Positions 35,743 through 45,453 of a DNA stretch of 64,000 bases are shown one piece after another. The notes beneath the pieces were generated by a model. It had not been told where the DNA came from, ran no database searches, and worked only from the letters and a program-made list of their open reading frames with translations. Positions within the stretch are counted from its first letter, which is position 1, and each line of letters starts with the position of its first letter. Source of the stretch: Candidatus Mesenet endosymbiont of Phosphuga atrata (lineage in GTDB: Bacteria > Pseudomonadota > Alphaproteobacteria > Rickettsiales > Anaplasmataceae); assembly GCF_964020175.1 (NCBI RefSeq), contig NZ_OZ026541.1, positions 496,001 to 560,000 of the forward strand. Reading direction: 5' to 3'. The position numbers and the translations under genes were made by a program.

Positions 35743-37017
35743 ATGCTAAAAGAAGAAGATAGAATATTTACTAACTTAAATGGCAAAGAAAGTCCATTTT
35801 TAAGCGCTGCCAAAAAGCGTGGTGCTTGGCAGCAAACAAAAAAGTTTTTGGAGCTAAGTCCAGAAGATATCATAAATGAAATAAAAAAATCTGGATTGCG
35901 AGGCAGAGGAGGAGCTGGGTTTCCAACAGCTTTAAAATGGAGCTTTATGCCTAAAGAAAAATCAGATGATAAACCATCTTATCTGGTGGTAAATGCTGAT
36001 GAATCTGAGCCAGGAACATGCAAGGATAGAGATATTATAAGGCATGAGCCGCATAAGTTAATAGAAGGAACATTACTTGCAAGCAAAGCAATAGGTGCAT
36101 CTGTTGCATATATATATATTAGAGGCGAATTTTATAACGAGTATCAAGTATTAAAAAAAGCATTAGATGAAGCGTATAAAGCTGGACTAGTTGGCAAAAA
36201 CGCTTGTGATTCAGGTTATGATCTAGATATTTTTATTCACAGAGGAGCTGGTGCTTATATATGTGGCGAAGAAACTGCTCAGCTTGAATCTATTGAAGGA
36301 AAAAAAGGCATGCCACGCCTTAAACCACCATTTCCTGCTGCTTCTGGGTTATTTGGCTGTCCCACTACAATAAATAATGTTGAGACTATCGCTGTTGTAC
36401 CAGACATTTTAACACGTGGCGGTGACTGGTTTGCATCTTTAGGTAAGCCAAATAATACAGGTACTAAAGTGTTTTGTATCTCTGGGCATGTAAACAAGCC
36501 TTGTAACGTTGAAGAAGAAATGGGAATATCACTGCGAGAGATGATCGAAAAACATGCAGGTGGAGTACGTGGTGGTTGGGATAACTTACTTGCTGTAATA
36601 CCTGGTGGATCTTCCGTACCTCTTATTCCTAAGTCAATATGTGATACTATAGAAATGGATTTTGATTCCTTAAGAACTGTACAATCTGGTCTTGGCACTG
36701 CAGCGGTTACAGTTATGGATAAATCTACAGACATTATTCAAGCGATAGAGAGGCTTTCTCATTTTTATATGCATGAGTCTTGTGGGCAATGCAGCCCTTG
36801 TCGAGAAGGTACAGGTTGGATGTGGAGAGTTATGAAGAGAATGGTTAAAGGTGACTCAACTACTGAAGAGATAGATAAATTACTAGATATTGCTAGCCAA
36901 GTAGAAGGGCATACTATATGTGCGCTTGGCGATGCAGCAGCATGGCCTATACAAGGGTTAGTTAGGCACTTTCGCCATGTTATAGAGGATAGGATAAAAA
37001 CTTTTCACTTAGCTTAA
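35743..37017 (+). CDS. nuoF: NADH-quinone oxidoreductase subunit F
   Basis: NuoF carries FMN and one [4Fe-4S] cluster, accepting electrons from NADH in complex I. The 424-residue protein has [18 protein letters not shown] (~50-67), [15 protein letters not shown] (~83-97), [12 protein letters not shown] (near 170) and the cluster motif [15 protein letters not shown] (~345-359) with a later Cys in [14 protein letters not shown]. Full length. Other nuo genes are elsewhere, as is usual for split nuo clusters in Anaplasmataceae. Confidence 0.97.
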   Translation: MLKEEDRIFTNLNGKESPFLSAAKKRGAWQQTKKFLELSPEDIINEIKKSGLRGRGGAGFPTALKWSFMPKEKSDDKPSYLVVNADESEPGTCKDRDIIRHEPHKLIEGTLLASKAIGASVAYIYIRGEFYNEYQVLKKALDEAYKAGLVGKNACDSGYDLDIFIHRGAGAYICGEETAQLESIEGKKGMPRLKPPFPAASGLFGCPTTINNVETIAVVPDILTRGGDWFASLGKPNNTGTKVFCISGHVNKPCNVEEEMGISLREMIEKHAGGVRGGWDNLLAVIPGGSSVPLIPKSICDTIEMDFDSLRTVQSGLGTAAVTVMDKSTDIIQAIERLSHFYMHESCGQCSPCREGTGWMWRVMKRMVKGDSTTEEIDKLLDIASQVEGHTICALGDAAAWPIQGLVRHFRHVIEDRIKTFHLA

Positions 37018-37082
37018 TTCTAGATTTTGAGATACAACACCATCTGCTCTTTTACAATTCTCTATTATATCTTTGTCTCAAT

Positions 37083-37496
37083 CTAAATTGTATAAAATAT
37101 TAGGTAAAGGAAATAAGAAGCATAAGAGATAAGTAAAGATGGAATTAAGTAATATAAGTTGAGCTTAAGGCGGCCAGAGACAACTGTTATTAAACTTCCA
37201 AAAATTGGTACCCAAGCTAAAAATATAATCAGACATATAATCACGCTTTTATAATAGTTAAATATTTTGTTAGTTTTATTGTATTTTAACCTAATATAAA
37301 CCATTAACCTCCCTAGACACCAGTTAATTACTCCTCCTATGCAGGATCCCATTGTTGCTGTAACTAGCATTAAAAAATGATTATAAGTATTAAAATAAAG
37401 CATTGCTTTAAATATAAACGGTTCATTCAATGGCAAAATTAAAGATGAAATTAAACTGTCAGTGAATAAAAGACGATAAGCTTCTATATTATTCAT
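37083..37496 (-). CDS. Small VTT/YqaA-type membrane protein
   Basis: This 137-residue protein has about three to four hydrophobic segments. The YqaA-like VTT pattern is visible: TATMGSCIGGVINWCLGR (~42-59) and a C-terminal LAWVPIFGSLITVVSGRLKLNLYYLIPSLL (~93-122). DedA-family proteins take part in lipid scrambling and membrane homeostasis; the exact role is unknown. The gene is convergent with nuoF and divergent from the peroxiredoxin. Confidence 0.85.
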   Translation of the reverse strand: MNNIEAYRLLFTDSLISSLILPLNEPFIFKAMLYFNTYNHFLMLVTATMGSCIGGVINWCLGRLMVYIRLKYNKTNKIFNYYKSVIICLIIFLAWVPIFGSLITVVSGRLKLNLYYLIPSLLISYASYFLYLIFYTI

Positions 37497-37617
37497 TTGA
37501 TGCGGTTTTACAATATAGCTGTTTCTTATAATATCTTATTTCTAAAGCAGCTTCAAAAAATATAAAAAGGTTGTACAATAACTTATTAATATATAATTTA
37601 GTAGTTTTAGGTATTTT

Positions 37618-38217
37618 ATGAATCTTGTTACTAGATCAGCATTGGATTTTACTGCACCAGCAGTAATGGCAGATGGAGAAATAATAGATAATTTTTGTTT
37701 TAGTGAACAAGTAAAGGGGAAATATGCTGTTCTCTTTTTCTATCCACTAGACTTTACTTTTGTCTGCCCAACTGAACTGATCGCACTTAATAATAAGATT
37801 AGTGAATTTACGCATCGTGAAGTGGAAGTTATTGGTATTAGTGTGGATTCAAAATTTTCACATCATCATTGGCGTAAGGCACCTATTACCGAAGGAGGAA
37901 TAGGGAAAATTAATTATTCTTTAGTTTCTGACATAAAAAAATCCATATCACGCGATTATGAAGTACTGCATGACGATGCAATAGCGCTGCGAGCAACTTT
38001 TATAATTGATGATAAGTTTGTGGTGCGTCACCAATCGATAAATGATCTACCTTTGGGTCGTAATATTGATGAGATTGTAAGAATAATTGATGCAATCAAG
38101 CACCATGAAGAGCATGGAGAAGTTTGCCCTGCCAACTGGAAAGAAGGTAAAGCTGCTATGCAGGCAAGCAGTGAAGGAGTATGTGATTACTTAACTTCAC
38201 ATAGTGAGGAGCTATAA
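37618..38217 (+). CDS. Typical 2-Cys peroxiredoxin
   Basis: This 199-residue thiol peroxidase of the AhpC/TSA family has peroxidatic Cys in FYPLDFTFVCPTE (~40-52) and resolving Cys in GEVCPANWKEGK (~165-176). Thioredoxin reductase is the next gene, 6 bases downstream, giving a plausible reductant supply and operon for peroxide defence. Confidence 0.95.
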   Translation: MNLVTRSALDFTAPAVMADGEIIDNFCFSEQVKGKYAVLFFYPLDFTFVCPTELIALNNKISEFTHREVEVIGISVDSKFSHHHWRKAPITEGGIGKINYSLVSDIKKSISRDYEVLHDDAIALRATFIIDDKFVVRHQSINDLPLGRNIDEIVRIIDAIKHHEEHGEVCPANWKEGKAAMQASSEGVCDYLTSHSEEL

Positions 38218-38223
38218 ATATAT

Positions 38224-39177
38224 ATGGCCTTACATGAAACAAAAGTTTTAATTATAGGTTCCGGAGCGGCAGGGTACACCGCTGCAATATATGCTGCTCG
38301 GGCAAATCTAAGTCCAATAGTTGTAACAGGCATGCAACCAGGGGGGCAGCTTACAATTACTACCGATGTGGAAAATTATCCCGGATTTGCAAAAGCTGTG
38401 CAAGGGCCATATCTTATGGAGCAGATGAGGCTACAAGCGGAAAATGTAGGAGCAAAGATTATAGAAGATGAAGTAAAGGGTGTAGAATGCATAGATGGTG
38501 GTAAATATAAATTTAAATCTTCTTCTTATGGGAATGAATATTTATCCAGTACACTTATAATTGCAACAGGAGCTGAGGCTAAATGGCTTGGAATAGAAAG
38601 CGAAGAAAAGTTTAAGGGCTATGGAGTTTCAGCTTGTGCAACTTGCGATGGCGCCTTTTTTAAAAAACAGAAAGTTGCAGTAATTGGCGGAGGTAATACT
38701 GCAGTTGAAGAGGCTTTATTTTTAACTAATCATGCAAGTGAGGTTGTGCTAATACATAGACGCGATCAGCTCAGAGCCGAAGAAGTTATGCAAGGCAGGT
38801 TATTTAATAATCCAAAAATTAAAGTTATTTGGGATCACGTTGTAGAAGAAATAGTTGGAGAAGAAAATCCCAAAAGAGTTACAGCAATGGTACTAAAATC
38901 TGTAAGAAATCAAGAGTTAAAGAAAATAGAAATTGATGGGATTTTTATTGCTATTGGTCATGCCCCTAATACTCATATATTTAAAAACTTAGTTAAAATT
39001 GATGATGCTGGTTATATAGTGACTCAGCTTGGAACAACAATTACAAGTAAAGCTGGGGTGTTTGCTGCTGGTGATGTGCAAGATAAAGTTTACCGTCAAG
39101 CTGTGGTTGCAGCTGGTAGTGGATGTATGGCTGCTTTGGATGCTGAAAGATTTATTAGAGATAAGACTACTGAATAA
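38224..39177 (+). CDS. trxB: Thioredoxin reductase
   Basis: This 317-residue flavoenzyme uses NADPH and FAD. The FAD site is [18 protein letters not shown] (~10-27), the redox pair [10 protein letters not shown] (~138-147), the NADPH site [13 protein letters not shown] (~155-167), and the C-terminal FAD motif [12 protein letters not shown] (~275-286). bioB begins 10 bases after its stop, so the biotin genes may share this transcript. Confidence 0.96.
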   Translation: MALHETKVLIIGSGAAGYTAAIYAARANLSPIVVTGMQPGGQLTITTDVENYPGFAKAVQGPYLMEQMRLQAENVGAKIIEDEVKGVECIDGGKYKFKSSSYGNEYLSSTLIIATGAEAKWLGIESEEKFKGYGVSACATCDGAFFKKQKVAVIGGGNTAVEEALFLTNHASEVVLIHRRDQLRAEEVMQGRLFNNPKIKVIWDHVVEEIVGEENPKRVTAMVLKSVRNQELKKIEIDGIFIAIGHAPNTHIFKNLVKIDDAGYIVTQLGTTITSKAGVFAAGDVQDKVYRQAVVAAGSGCMAALDAERFIRDKTTE

Positions 39178-39187
39178 AGAGGCAAAT

Positions 39188-40129
39188 GTGAAAAAGGAAT
39201 GGAGTTTTGCTGAGGCAGATCAGATTTTTAATCTTCCATTTCCTGAACTGATCTACAAAGCACAAACTGTACACAGACAGCATTTTAATCCTAAAAAAAT
39301 ACAAGTTAGTACGCTCTTAAGTGTTAAAACAGGGAGCTGCCCAGAAAATTGCTCTTATTGTCCGCAATCAGCACATTATCAAACTGGATTAAAGAAAGAA
39401 CCTTTGCTTGAAATCACTGAGGTAATTGAAGCAGCAAAACGTGCAAAGGTAGCTGGAAGTACTCGTTTCTGTATGGGTGCGGCTTGGCGTGGTCCACGTG
39501 ATCAAGATCTAGAAATTGTGTGTGAGATGGTCAAAGAAGTAAAAAAGTTGGGTCTTGAGACTTGCGTAACTCTTGGGCTACTAAAACCTCATCAAGCTGA
39601 CATGCTCAAAGAAGCCGGTTTAGATTTCTATAACCATAATGTTGATACATCCAAAGAGTATTATGATAAAGTTATAACAACGCGTACATTTGAGGATAGA
39701 TTAAATACACTGAAATGTGTGCGTGCATCTGGTATCAAAGTTTGCTGTGGTGGCATTATTGGTATGGGTGAAACTAATGAAGATAGGGTAAAAATGCTGG
39801 TTCTTCTTGCTAATTTGGATGAACCTCCAGAGTCTGTACCGATTAATATGCTTATCAAAATTCCTGGAACTCCCCTTGAAAATGCAGCTGATGTAGATTC
39901 ATTTGATTTTATACGTACTATCGGGGTAGCAAGAACTATAATGCCAAAATCATATATTCGTCTTTCAGCCGGAAGAGAAAAAATGTCAGATGAACTGCAA
40001 GCACTTTGTTTTCTTGCTGGTGCAAATTCAATTTTTTATGGAGAGAAGTTACTTACTGCTCAAAATCCGATACCTGAGAAAGATAATTATTTATTTCAGA
40101 AGCTGGGACTGCAGAAATTACAACATTAA
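39188..40129 (+). CDS. bioB: Biotin synthase
   Basis: Radical-SAM enzyme inserting sulfur into dethiobiotin. The 313-residue protein has [17 protein letters not shown] (CxxxCxxC, ~48-64) and [31 protein letters not shown]-like downstream motifs. I chose the GTG at 39188, preceded by AGAGG 6-7 bases away; the frame stays open upstream inside trxB, but the product would carry an unrelated leader. It is the first of four consecutive biotin genes. Confidence 0.96.
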   Translation: MKKEWSFAEADQIFNLPFPELIYKAQTVHRQHFNPKKIQVSTLLSVKTGSCPENCSYCPQSAHYQTGLKKEPLLEITEVIEAAKRAKVAGSTRFCMGAAWRGPRDQDLEIVCEMVKEVKKLGLETCVTLGLLKPHQADMLKEAGLDFYNHNVDTSKEYYDKVITTRTFEDRLNTLKCVRASGIKVCCGGIIGMGETNEDRVKMLVLLANLDEPPESVPINMLIKIPGTPLENAADVDSFDFIRTIGVARTIMPKSYIRLSAGREKMSDELQALCFLAGANSIFYGEKLLTAQNPIPEKDNYLFQKLGLQKLQH

Positions 40130-40146
40130 GATTTTTTAAGGTTTTT

Positions 40147-41295
40147 ATGTATGAGCTGTATTGTAAACATTGTAGTATACTAAAAGGTGAAGGTAAATAT
40201 AGGCAGCTACCAAAGGCAGTTATCGATGAGAAATGTATCGATTTTTCTACAAATGATTATCTTGGTTTAAGTAAGTCAAAAGTGCTGTTTGCAGCAGCAA
40301 AACTTGCCGGAGAAAAATTTGGAGTGGGATCTACCGGCTCTAGATTACTTTCAGGTAACAAGCAAATATTTGAGGCTTTTGAAAGCCAAATTGCCGAAGA
40401 TAAAAAAACTGAATCAGCCCTTATTTTAAATTCAGGATTTCAAGCTAATATTGCAGTGCTTGCTAGTTTGTTGGATCAGTCTGTGCTGGGAAACAAGCCT
40501 ATTGTTTTTTTTGATAAATTAAACCACGCAAGTCTATATCAAGCTGTGTTTTTAAGCAAAGCTGAACTTATACGCTACCAGCATAATGATATGGATCATT
40601 TAAATAGTTTACTTGTGAAATTTGAAAGTGACCCAAGAGCGAAATTTATCGTCACTGAAACTATTTTTGGTATGGATGGGGATGTTGTGCCAATAGATAC
40701 GGTTTTTGCTTTAAGTAAAAAACATAAGGCTTTTTTATATTTAGATGAGGCGCATGCCACAGGTATTGTGGGTGATAGAGGGTATGGTTTATCGACAAAA
40801 ATCAACCTTAGTGAAATTCCCCATTTAGTTTTAGGTACCTTTAGTAAAGCTTTAGGGTGCTTTGGTGCATATGTTGCATGTTCTTATGCTGTAAAAGATT
40901 ATCTTATTAACAAGTGTTCGGGATTTATCTACTCAACATCGCTCTCGCCCATGATAGTTGGAGCTGCAGCTAAGGCTTGGAGCTTAGTGCAAGATCTTGA
41001 TAATGAGCGCCAAAATCTATCTTTAAAGGCTGAGGATATAAGAAAAAGATTAAAGGAGCTTGGGTTTAATACGGGCAACTCCACTACACATATTATACCA
41101 ATAATTCTTGGTGATGAGAATATGGCTATAACTGCAAAAGCAGAGCTTTTAAAACAAGGATTTATTGTATCTGCTGTGCGCCCCCCTACTGTGCCACCTG
41201 GAACATCTAGATTGCGCATTGCACTGAATGTAAGTCATAGTAAAAGTGATTTAGATCACCTAATATGTGCTCTTAAACAGATTTTTAGTTTCTAA
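40147..41295 (+). CDS. bioF: 8-amino-7-oxononanoate synthase
   Basis: PLP enzyme condensing pimeloyl-ACP (or -CoA) with L-alanine. The 382-residue protein has FSTNDYLGLSKSK (~34-46), SGSRLLSGNKQIFEAFE, LDEAHATGIVGDRGYG (~200-215) and the PLP lysine in LVLGTFSKALGCFGAY (~227-242). It starts 17 bases after bioB. Confidence 0.96.
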   Translation: MYELYCKHCSILKGEGKYRQLPKAVIDEKCIDFSTNDYLGLSKSKVLFAAAKLAGEKFGVGSTGSRLLSGNKQIFEAFESQIAEDKKTESALILNSGFQANIAVLASLLDQSVLGNKPIVFFDKLNHASLYQAVFLSKAELIRYQHNDMDHLNSLLVKFESDPRAKFIVTETIFGMDGDVVPIDTVFALSKKHKAFLYLDEAHATGIVGDRGYGLSTKINLSEIPHLVLGTFSKALGCFGAYVACSYAVKDYLINKCSGFIYSTSLSPMIVGAAAKAWSLVQDLDNERQNLSLKAEDIRKRLKELGFNTGNSTTHIIPIILGDENMAITAKAELLKQGFIVSAVRPPTVPPGTSRLRIALNVSHSKSDLDHLICALKQIFSF

Positions 41296-41326
41296 ATTTT
41301 TCTAGTTATTTTATATATATAAAAAA

Positions 41327-42070
41327 ATGCACATACAAAAAAACTTCAATAGAGCAAGTTCTTCTTACGACAGTGTAGCCTTTGTGCAAAAAAAATGTGC
41401 TGTGAAATTAGTTAGTGTCTTAACAAATTATTTCCCTAAATTTCATCCACAGTCTATTTTAGACTTAGGAACTGGTACAGGATACATTGCAGAAATTTTG
41501 CTAAAAAGTTTCCCAAAAAGTAAATATGCTTTAAATGATATCTCACTTAATATGCTTACAAAAGCAAAGAAGAAATTGATAGAGTATGAAAAGATACGTT
41601 TCATTTTAGATGATATGGAAACACAAAATTTTGGTTTCTATGATCTTGTCATTTCAAATCTAGCATTTCAGTGGGTAAATGATTTAAAAGATATGATAGA
41701 AAAAGCATATAAAAATTCAAGTGTTTTAGCTTTTTCCTGCCTGCTAGATGGCACATTTGATGAATGGTCTAAAATTTTTACAGAACTCTCGTTACCTGTT
41801 CCAACTTATAAGTATCCACTTAAACAAGGATTGGAAAACTATTTGCTTGCTTTAAATCCAGAAAAATATTTTTTTGACTCACAGGAATTTACATTGGAAT
41901 TTGCAAATGCAAGTGAGTTTATTAAATATCTAAAAAATTTAGGGGCAAATCAAGGCAGCAAAGTAATACTTCCTTCTGACTTAAAACAAGTTATTAAAAC
42001 ATATACAGATAAAATTAATATCACTTATAAAGTGTTTTTTGGAGTTTTAAGTAAATGCAGATTTTCATAA
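41327..42070 (+). CDS. bioC: Malonyl-ACP O-methyltransferase
   Basis: BioC methylates malonyl-ACP to start pimelate synthesis. The 247-residue SAM-dependent protein starts NFNRASSSYDSVAFVQKKCA, the typical BioC N-terminus, and has ILDLGTGTGYIAEIL (~44-58) and ISNLAFQWVNDL (~107-118). It overlaps bioD by 16 bases. No bioH-type esterase is in the window, so the final demethylation enzyme is not seen here. Confidence 0.92.
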   Translation: MHIQKNFNRASSSYDSVAFVQKKCAVKLVSVLTNYFPKFHPQSILDLGTGTGYIAEILLKSFPKSKYALNDISLNMLTKAKKKLIEYEKIRFILDDMETQNFGFYDLVISNLAFQWVNDLKDMIEKAYKNSSVLAFSCLLDGTFDEWSKIFTELSLPVPTYKYPLKQGLENYLLALNPEKYFFDSQEFTLEFANASEFIKYLKNLGANQGSKVILPSDLKQVIKTYTDKINITYKVFFGVLSKCRFS

Positions 42071-42654
42071 CCGGAACCGATACAAGCGTTGGCAAGACTC
42101 TTATAAGTAGCTGGATTTGCTTACATACTGGATATTCATACTTTAAACCCATTCAGACAGGAGCAGATAAAGATAGTGATGTAGTAAGTAAACTAGCTAA
42201 TAGTAATATCTATGAAGAAAGTTATATTTATAAAAATCCTCTATCACCACACCTTGCAGCTTCATTAGAAAATAGCAGTATTGATATTAGCAGAATCAAT
42301 TTGCCTAAAGAACGTAACTTAATTGTAGAAGGCGCTGGTGGAATTCTTGTACCGATTAATAAGATCATGTTTATGGTTGATTTAATCAAAAAACTCAACA
42401 TTCCTGTAATTTTAGTTGCTCGTTCTACTCTTGGCACAATTAACCATACATTACTTAGCTTGGAGGCATTGCGCACGCGAGGCATCTCTATTTTGGGAGT
42501 AATTTTAAATGGATCACATAATCAAGACAATATTAAGGCCATAGAGTTTTATGGCAAAGTAGAAGTATTAGCTTCAGTTCCTAAATTACAAGAAGTAAGT
42601 AAGAAATCTCTAATGCAATTACCACTTCCAGATTGCTTAAAAAGTATAATTTAA
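42055..42654 (+). CDS. bioD: Dethiobiotin synthetase
   Basis: BioD closes the ureido ring using ATP and CO2. The 199-residue protein has the P-loop MQIFITGTDTSVGKTLISSW (~1-20), YFKPIQTGADKDSD (~29-42) and VEGAGGILVPI (~90-100). The 16-base overlap with bioC implies translational coupling. Confidence 0.95.
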   Translation: MQIFITGTDTSVGKTLISSWICLHTGYSYFKPIQTGADKDSDVVSKLANSNIYEESYIYKNPLSPHLAASLENSSIDISRINLPKERNLIVEGAGGILVPINKIMFMVDLIKKLNIPVILVARSTLGTINHTLLSLEALRTRGISILGVILNGSHNQDNIKAIEFYGKVEVLASVPKLQEVSKKSLMQLPLPDCLKSII

Positions 42655-42796
42655 CTATAAAATAAATATTTAATTATAATCACATAATAAAAAAGAAAGA
42701 ATTTAAAATATTCATAAGTAGTTGTTATATAATTCTCTGAATCATTATTTATTTTGATCTTATCTTTCAACCTTTTTCGACCTATTGTTGATTTAG

Positions 42797-43092
42797 TGCC
42801 AATCTGGAGAGAAAGCACGTGTACAACATCAGAGAGAGGAGCGTTTTTAGCCCTTTTCACGGATTCCCACCATGAAAGGACTACCAATTGATAATTGGAA
42901 GCGCTATGGCTATATGTTTTAAGGCATATAACTATAAGGATATCAACCCTTACTCTAGGCAAAAGAGCCTAAAATAGCTAAAACTATTCAGTAGGTCGCC
43001 AAAGATCCTATTCAGTATATTCAGATCTTTTTTTCCTATACATCTGCCACTTTAAAGGCCGCCTCTACAGCCTTGATCTCTCCAGATTGGCA
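42797..43092. repeat. 296-bp element with 16-bp terminal inverted repeats and internal hairpins
   Basis: A perfect 16-nt inverted repeat (TGCCAATCTGGAGAGA at 42797-42812 and its complement at 43077-43092) bounds the stretch. Inside lie several further short inverted repeats, such as CCAATTGATAATTGG (42884-42898), CTTTTCACGG.../CCATGAAAG (about 42853-42878), TATATG/CATATA (42911-42930), TAGGC/GCCTA (42956-42971), AATAG/CTATT (42973-42988) and AAGATC/GATCTT (43002-43029). This is far more structured than ordinary spacer here. It could be a palindromic or MITE-like element or a structured RNA; I could not match it to a known RNA family. The rest of the 42655-43221 gap shows nothing. Confidence 0.5.
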
Positions 43093-43221
43093 TTCTCTTT
43101 ATATCATATACATTCACAACTATGGAAGCAGAAAATTTGCAGAATTTTATTATTTTTTCAAAAATTTTTAAATCCTACCCACAGCAACTGTTTTATGATC
43201 TGAATAATTAGGAAATTTATA

Positions 43222-44109
43222 TCATATCTCCATACGTTGACGTTTTGCTAAAGGTTCTATTCCTTTTAATTGAGATTCAGCTAATGATGTGTTTGGACTT
43301 TGGTGAACATCTTTTAACTTGCTTAAGAATGTATTTGCTTTTTGAGCAAGAGATACAACACCTGCCCCTTTATCTTCTCGGGATTTTAGAGTGATATGAT
43401 CTATAGTGTCTAATAAATACTCAGGCATAAAAGATAATTGCTCATCAGAGCCATACCCTTCTTCAATTGCTCCAAGCTCCTTAATTAATTTTTGTCTTTC
43501 AGTTTTGTTGTTTATATGTTTAGCAATAACTTCTGCATTTTCTTTTTTATCTCTGCTTTTGTTTGCTTCTATTAACTTACCTAAATTTGGCATTACTTTT
43601 ACTGTTTCAAATGCTGTAAAGCAGCTTTGAAGGTCACCTTTTTCTCTAATTATTGCTAAATCTTCATTCTTTAGTTCTGCACCAAAAATTAAAAGTAGAA
43701 ATAGAATCTCTGGGTTTGCATTAAATAGTATTGAAGCTAAAATTGTATCATTAGCATCTTTGTATGTGCATGTAGTATCAGGATTTGCACCTGCCTGTAG
43801 CAATAACTTCAATATATCTATTTTGTCTCTTTTATTTAATTTACCCATAAGCATAAATGTAATAGGTGTATAGATACGAACAATGGTACCATCATTAGAT
43901 CTTTCAAAGTCAGTAAACTTATCATTAACATCTGCTTTATAATCTAAAAGTAGCTTTACAATATCTTTATTTTTTGTCATAGCTACAAATATAGCACTCA
44001 TTCCATCATTCGTTTTAGCATTAACATCCGCGCCTTGCTCCAGTAAAGATCTTACTTTTCCTACGTTTCTATTTTTAATAGCCCTGATCAATTGTTTTTC
44101 AAGTGACAT
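43222..44109 (-). CDS. Ankyrin-repeat protein (third copy)
   Basis: This 295-residue protein has about four N-terminal ankyrin repeats (LIRAIKNRNVGKVRSLLEQGADVNAKTNDGMSAIFVAM pattern, residues ~6-165), then a helical region without repeats. It ends in a basic stretch, LAKRQRMEI, comparable with the KRRRF ends of the other two ankyrin proteins. The G-tract RBS (CCCCC at 44115-44119 on the plus strand) is 5 nt from the ATG. It is not a recent duplicate of the 1.7-4.4 kb pair. A secreted role is inferred. Confidence 0.85.
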   Translation of the reverse strand: MSLEKQLIRAIKNRNVGKVRSLLEQGADVNAKTNDGMSAIFVAMTKNKDIVKLLLDYKADVNDKFTDFERSNDGTIVRIYTPITFMLMGKLNKRDKIDILKLLLQAGANPDTTCTYKDANDTILASILFNANPEILFLLLIFGAELKNEDLAIIREKGDLQSCFTAFETVKVMPNLGKLIEANKSRDKKENAEVIAKHINNKTERQKLIKELGAIEEGYGSDEQLSFMPEYLLDTIDHITLKSREDKGAGVVSLAQKANTFLSKLKDVHQSPNTSLAESQLKGIEPLAKRQRMEI

Positions 44110-44205
44110 ATTTTCCCCCTTTGAATCTTGTAAACTAATATATTATGCTATATTTTTTAAGCTTTAATTTCCATGTAAAAGAGGTATCTTCTTAAAAATT
44201 ATAAA

Positions 44206-45420
44206 ATGTATTGCAGTAAACAAATTATAAGTGATGGTGTTTTTGATCCTTGTTCAAATAAGCTACTTAAATTTTCTACAGAAAAGGTAGTGATAGAACA
44301 AGGTATTATAAGTGGTATAGATAGTATTATAAAATGCTATAACAGTAGCTACTTAATTGCAGATGAAAACACAATAAGACTTTTAGACAGCAAATTAGCT
44401 GCCAGCATCTCTCATCATGTTATTCCAGGTGATTCACCGCCTTCAAGTAGCCTGGTTGAACTTATTGTTAACAAAGCAAAAGATTTTAACACTTTAGTCG
44501 CTTTAGGCAGCGGCACTATAAATGATTTATGTAAGTATGCAAGCTATATAAGTGGTAAAGACTATATCCTCTTTCCCACTGCTGCCTCTATGAATGGCTA
44601 TATGTCAGCAAGTGCATCAATACTTACCGGTGGCTATAAAAAGTCATTTCAGGCACATCTGCCTAAAGCAATATATATTGATTTGGATGTAGTGACAAAC
44701 GCTCCATTTCGTCTTACGCGTAGTGGTTTTGCTGATTTTATCTGTCGCTCTACAGCACAAGCTGATTGGCTACTGTCACACCTTTTACTTAACACTGAAT
44801 ATAACAATTTGCCTTTTTCACTCTTACGCGATATCGAGCAAGAATTACTTAAAGAGTACCAAAAGTTAATTGCAAAAGATAAAGGCATTGTGATGCTGCT
44901 GATAGAAGCTCTTTTGTTGTCCGGGATTGGAATGACAATCAGTGGAGGAAGCCATCCTGCAAGTCAGGGAGAGCATATGATTGCCCATGCTATGGATGCA
45001 GTTTATGGTCATAACTTATTGCCTCTACATGGTGAGAAGATAGCTGTAACTACGCTCACCATGGCTAAGTTGCAAGAGGAAAAGTTACTGATTATACCAA
45101 CGATAAAACCAACAGCAGCAAACGAAAAAGAAATCATTGAATGTTTTGGCAGTGATGAGTTTATAGAGATTTTTAATAATAAAAAAATTGACAAAGAAAA
45201 AGCTGAGCATTTAAACGATATAGTGCAAAAAAACTGGAATGAATTTTCTGAGGTGGTGAAAAAAAATCATATTCCATCTAAGGTATTGAAAAAGATATTT
45301 TGTGATCTGGGTATGGCAACTGATGCTAAAGATTTAGGTTGGGATACCGGTAAATATAAAAAAGTTGTTGATTTAGCTTTTGCTACACGTGATAGGTTTA
45401 CTTTTCTTGACATTAAATAA
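44206..45420 (+). CDS. sn-Glycerol-1-phosphate dehydrogenase-like protein (AraM/EgsA family)
   Basis: This 404-residue iron-dependent alcohol-dehydrogenase-fold protein has the NAD loop VALGSGTINDLCKYASY (~98-114), PTAASMNGYMSASAS (near 125) and metal-binding histidines in GGSHPASQGEHMIAHAMD (~247-264) and PLHGEKIAV (~270-280). The family makes G1P, the enantiomer typical of archaeal lipids; in bacteria AraM-type enzymes feed other glycerol lipids. It lies 33 bases upstream of lgt, which uses a glycerolipid donor, so a membrane lipid role is plausible. The substrate is not proven by sequence. Confidence 0.87.
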   Translation: MYCSKQIISDGVFDPCSNKLLKFSTEKVVIEQGIISGIDSIIKCYNSSYLIADENTIRLLDSKLAASISHHVIPGDSPPSSSLVELIVNKAKDFNTLVALGSGTINDLCKYASYISGKDYILFPTAASMNGYMSASASILTGGYKKSFQAHLPKAIYIDLDVVTNAPFRLTRSGFADFICRSTAQADWLLSHLLLNTEYNNLPFSLLRDIEQELLKEYQKLIAKDKGIVMLLIEALLLSGIGMTISGGSHPASQGEHMIAHAMDAVYGHNLLPLHGEKIAVTTLTMAKLQEEKLLIIPTIKPTAANEKEIIECFGSDEFIEIFNNKKIDKEKAEHLNDIVQKNWNEFSEVVKKNHIPSKVLKKIFCDLGMATDAKDLGWDTGKYKKVVDLAFATRDRFTFLDIK

Positions 45421-45453
45421 TTTGCTTATTTTATAAGAGTTTAATTAAAAAAG

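Noticed and set aside
39029-39187. bioB start within trxB
   Set aside because: The in-frame extension is the shadow of trxB; the GTG at 39188 with AGAGG upstream gives the normal BioB N-terminus.
42651-42962. 103-codon minus-strand frame overlapping the 3' end of bioD
   Set aside because: It runs across the structured inverted-repeat element, has no RBS or family resemblance, and its end is AT-rich noise.
42797-43092. tmRNA, RNase P or 6S RNA as identity of the inverted-repeat element
   Set aside because: I looked for a tag-like reading frame, tRNA-like ends and the RNase P conserved GAGGAAAGTCC and found none; left unassigned.
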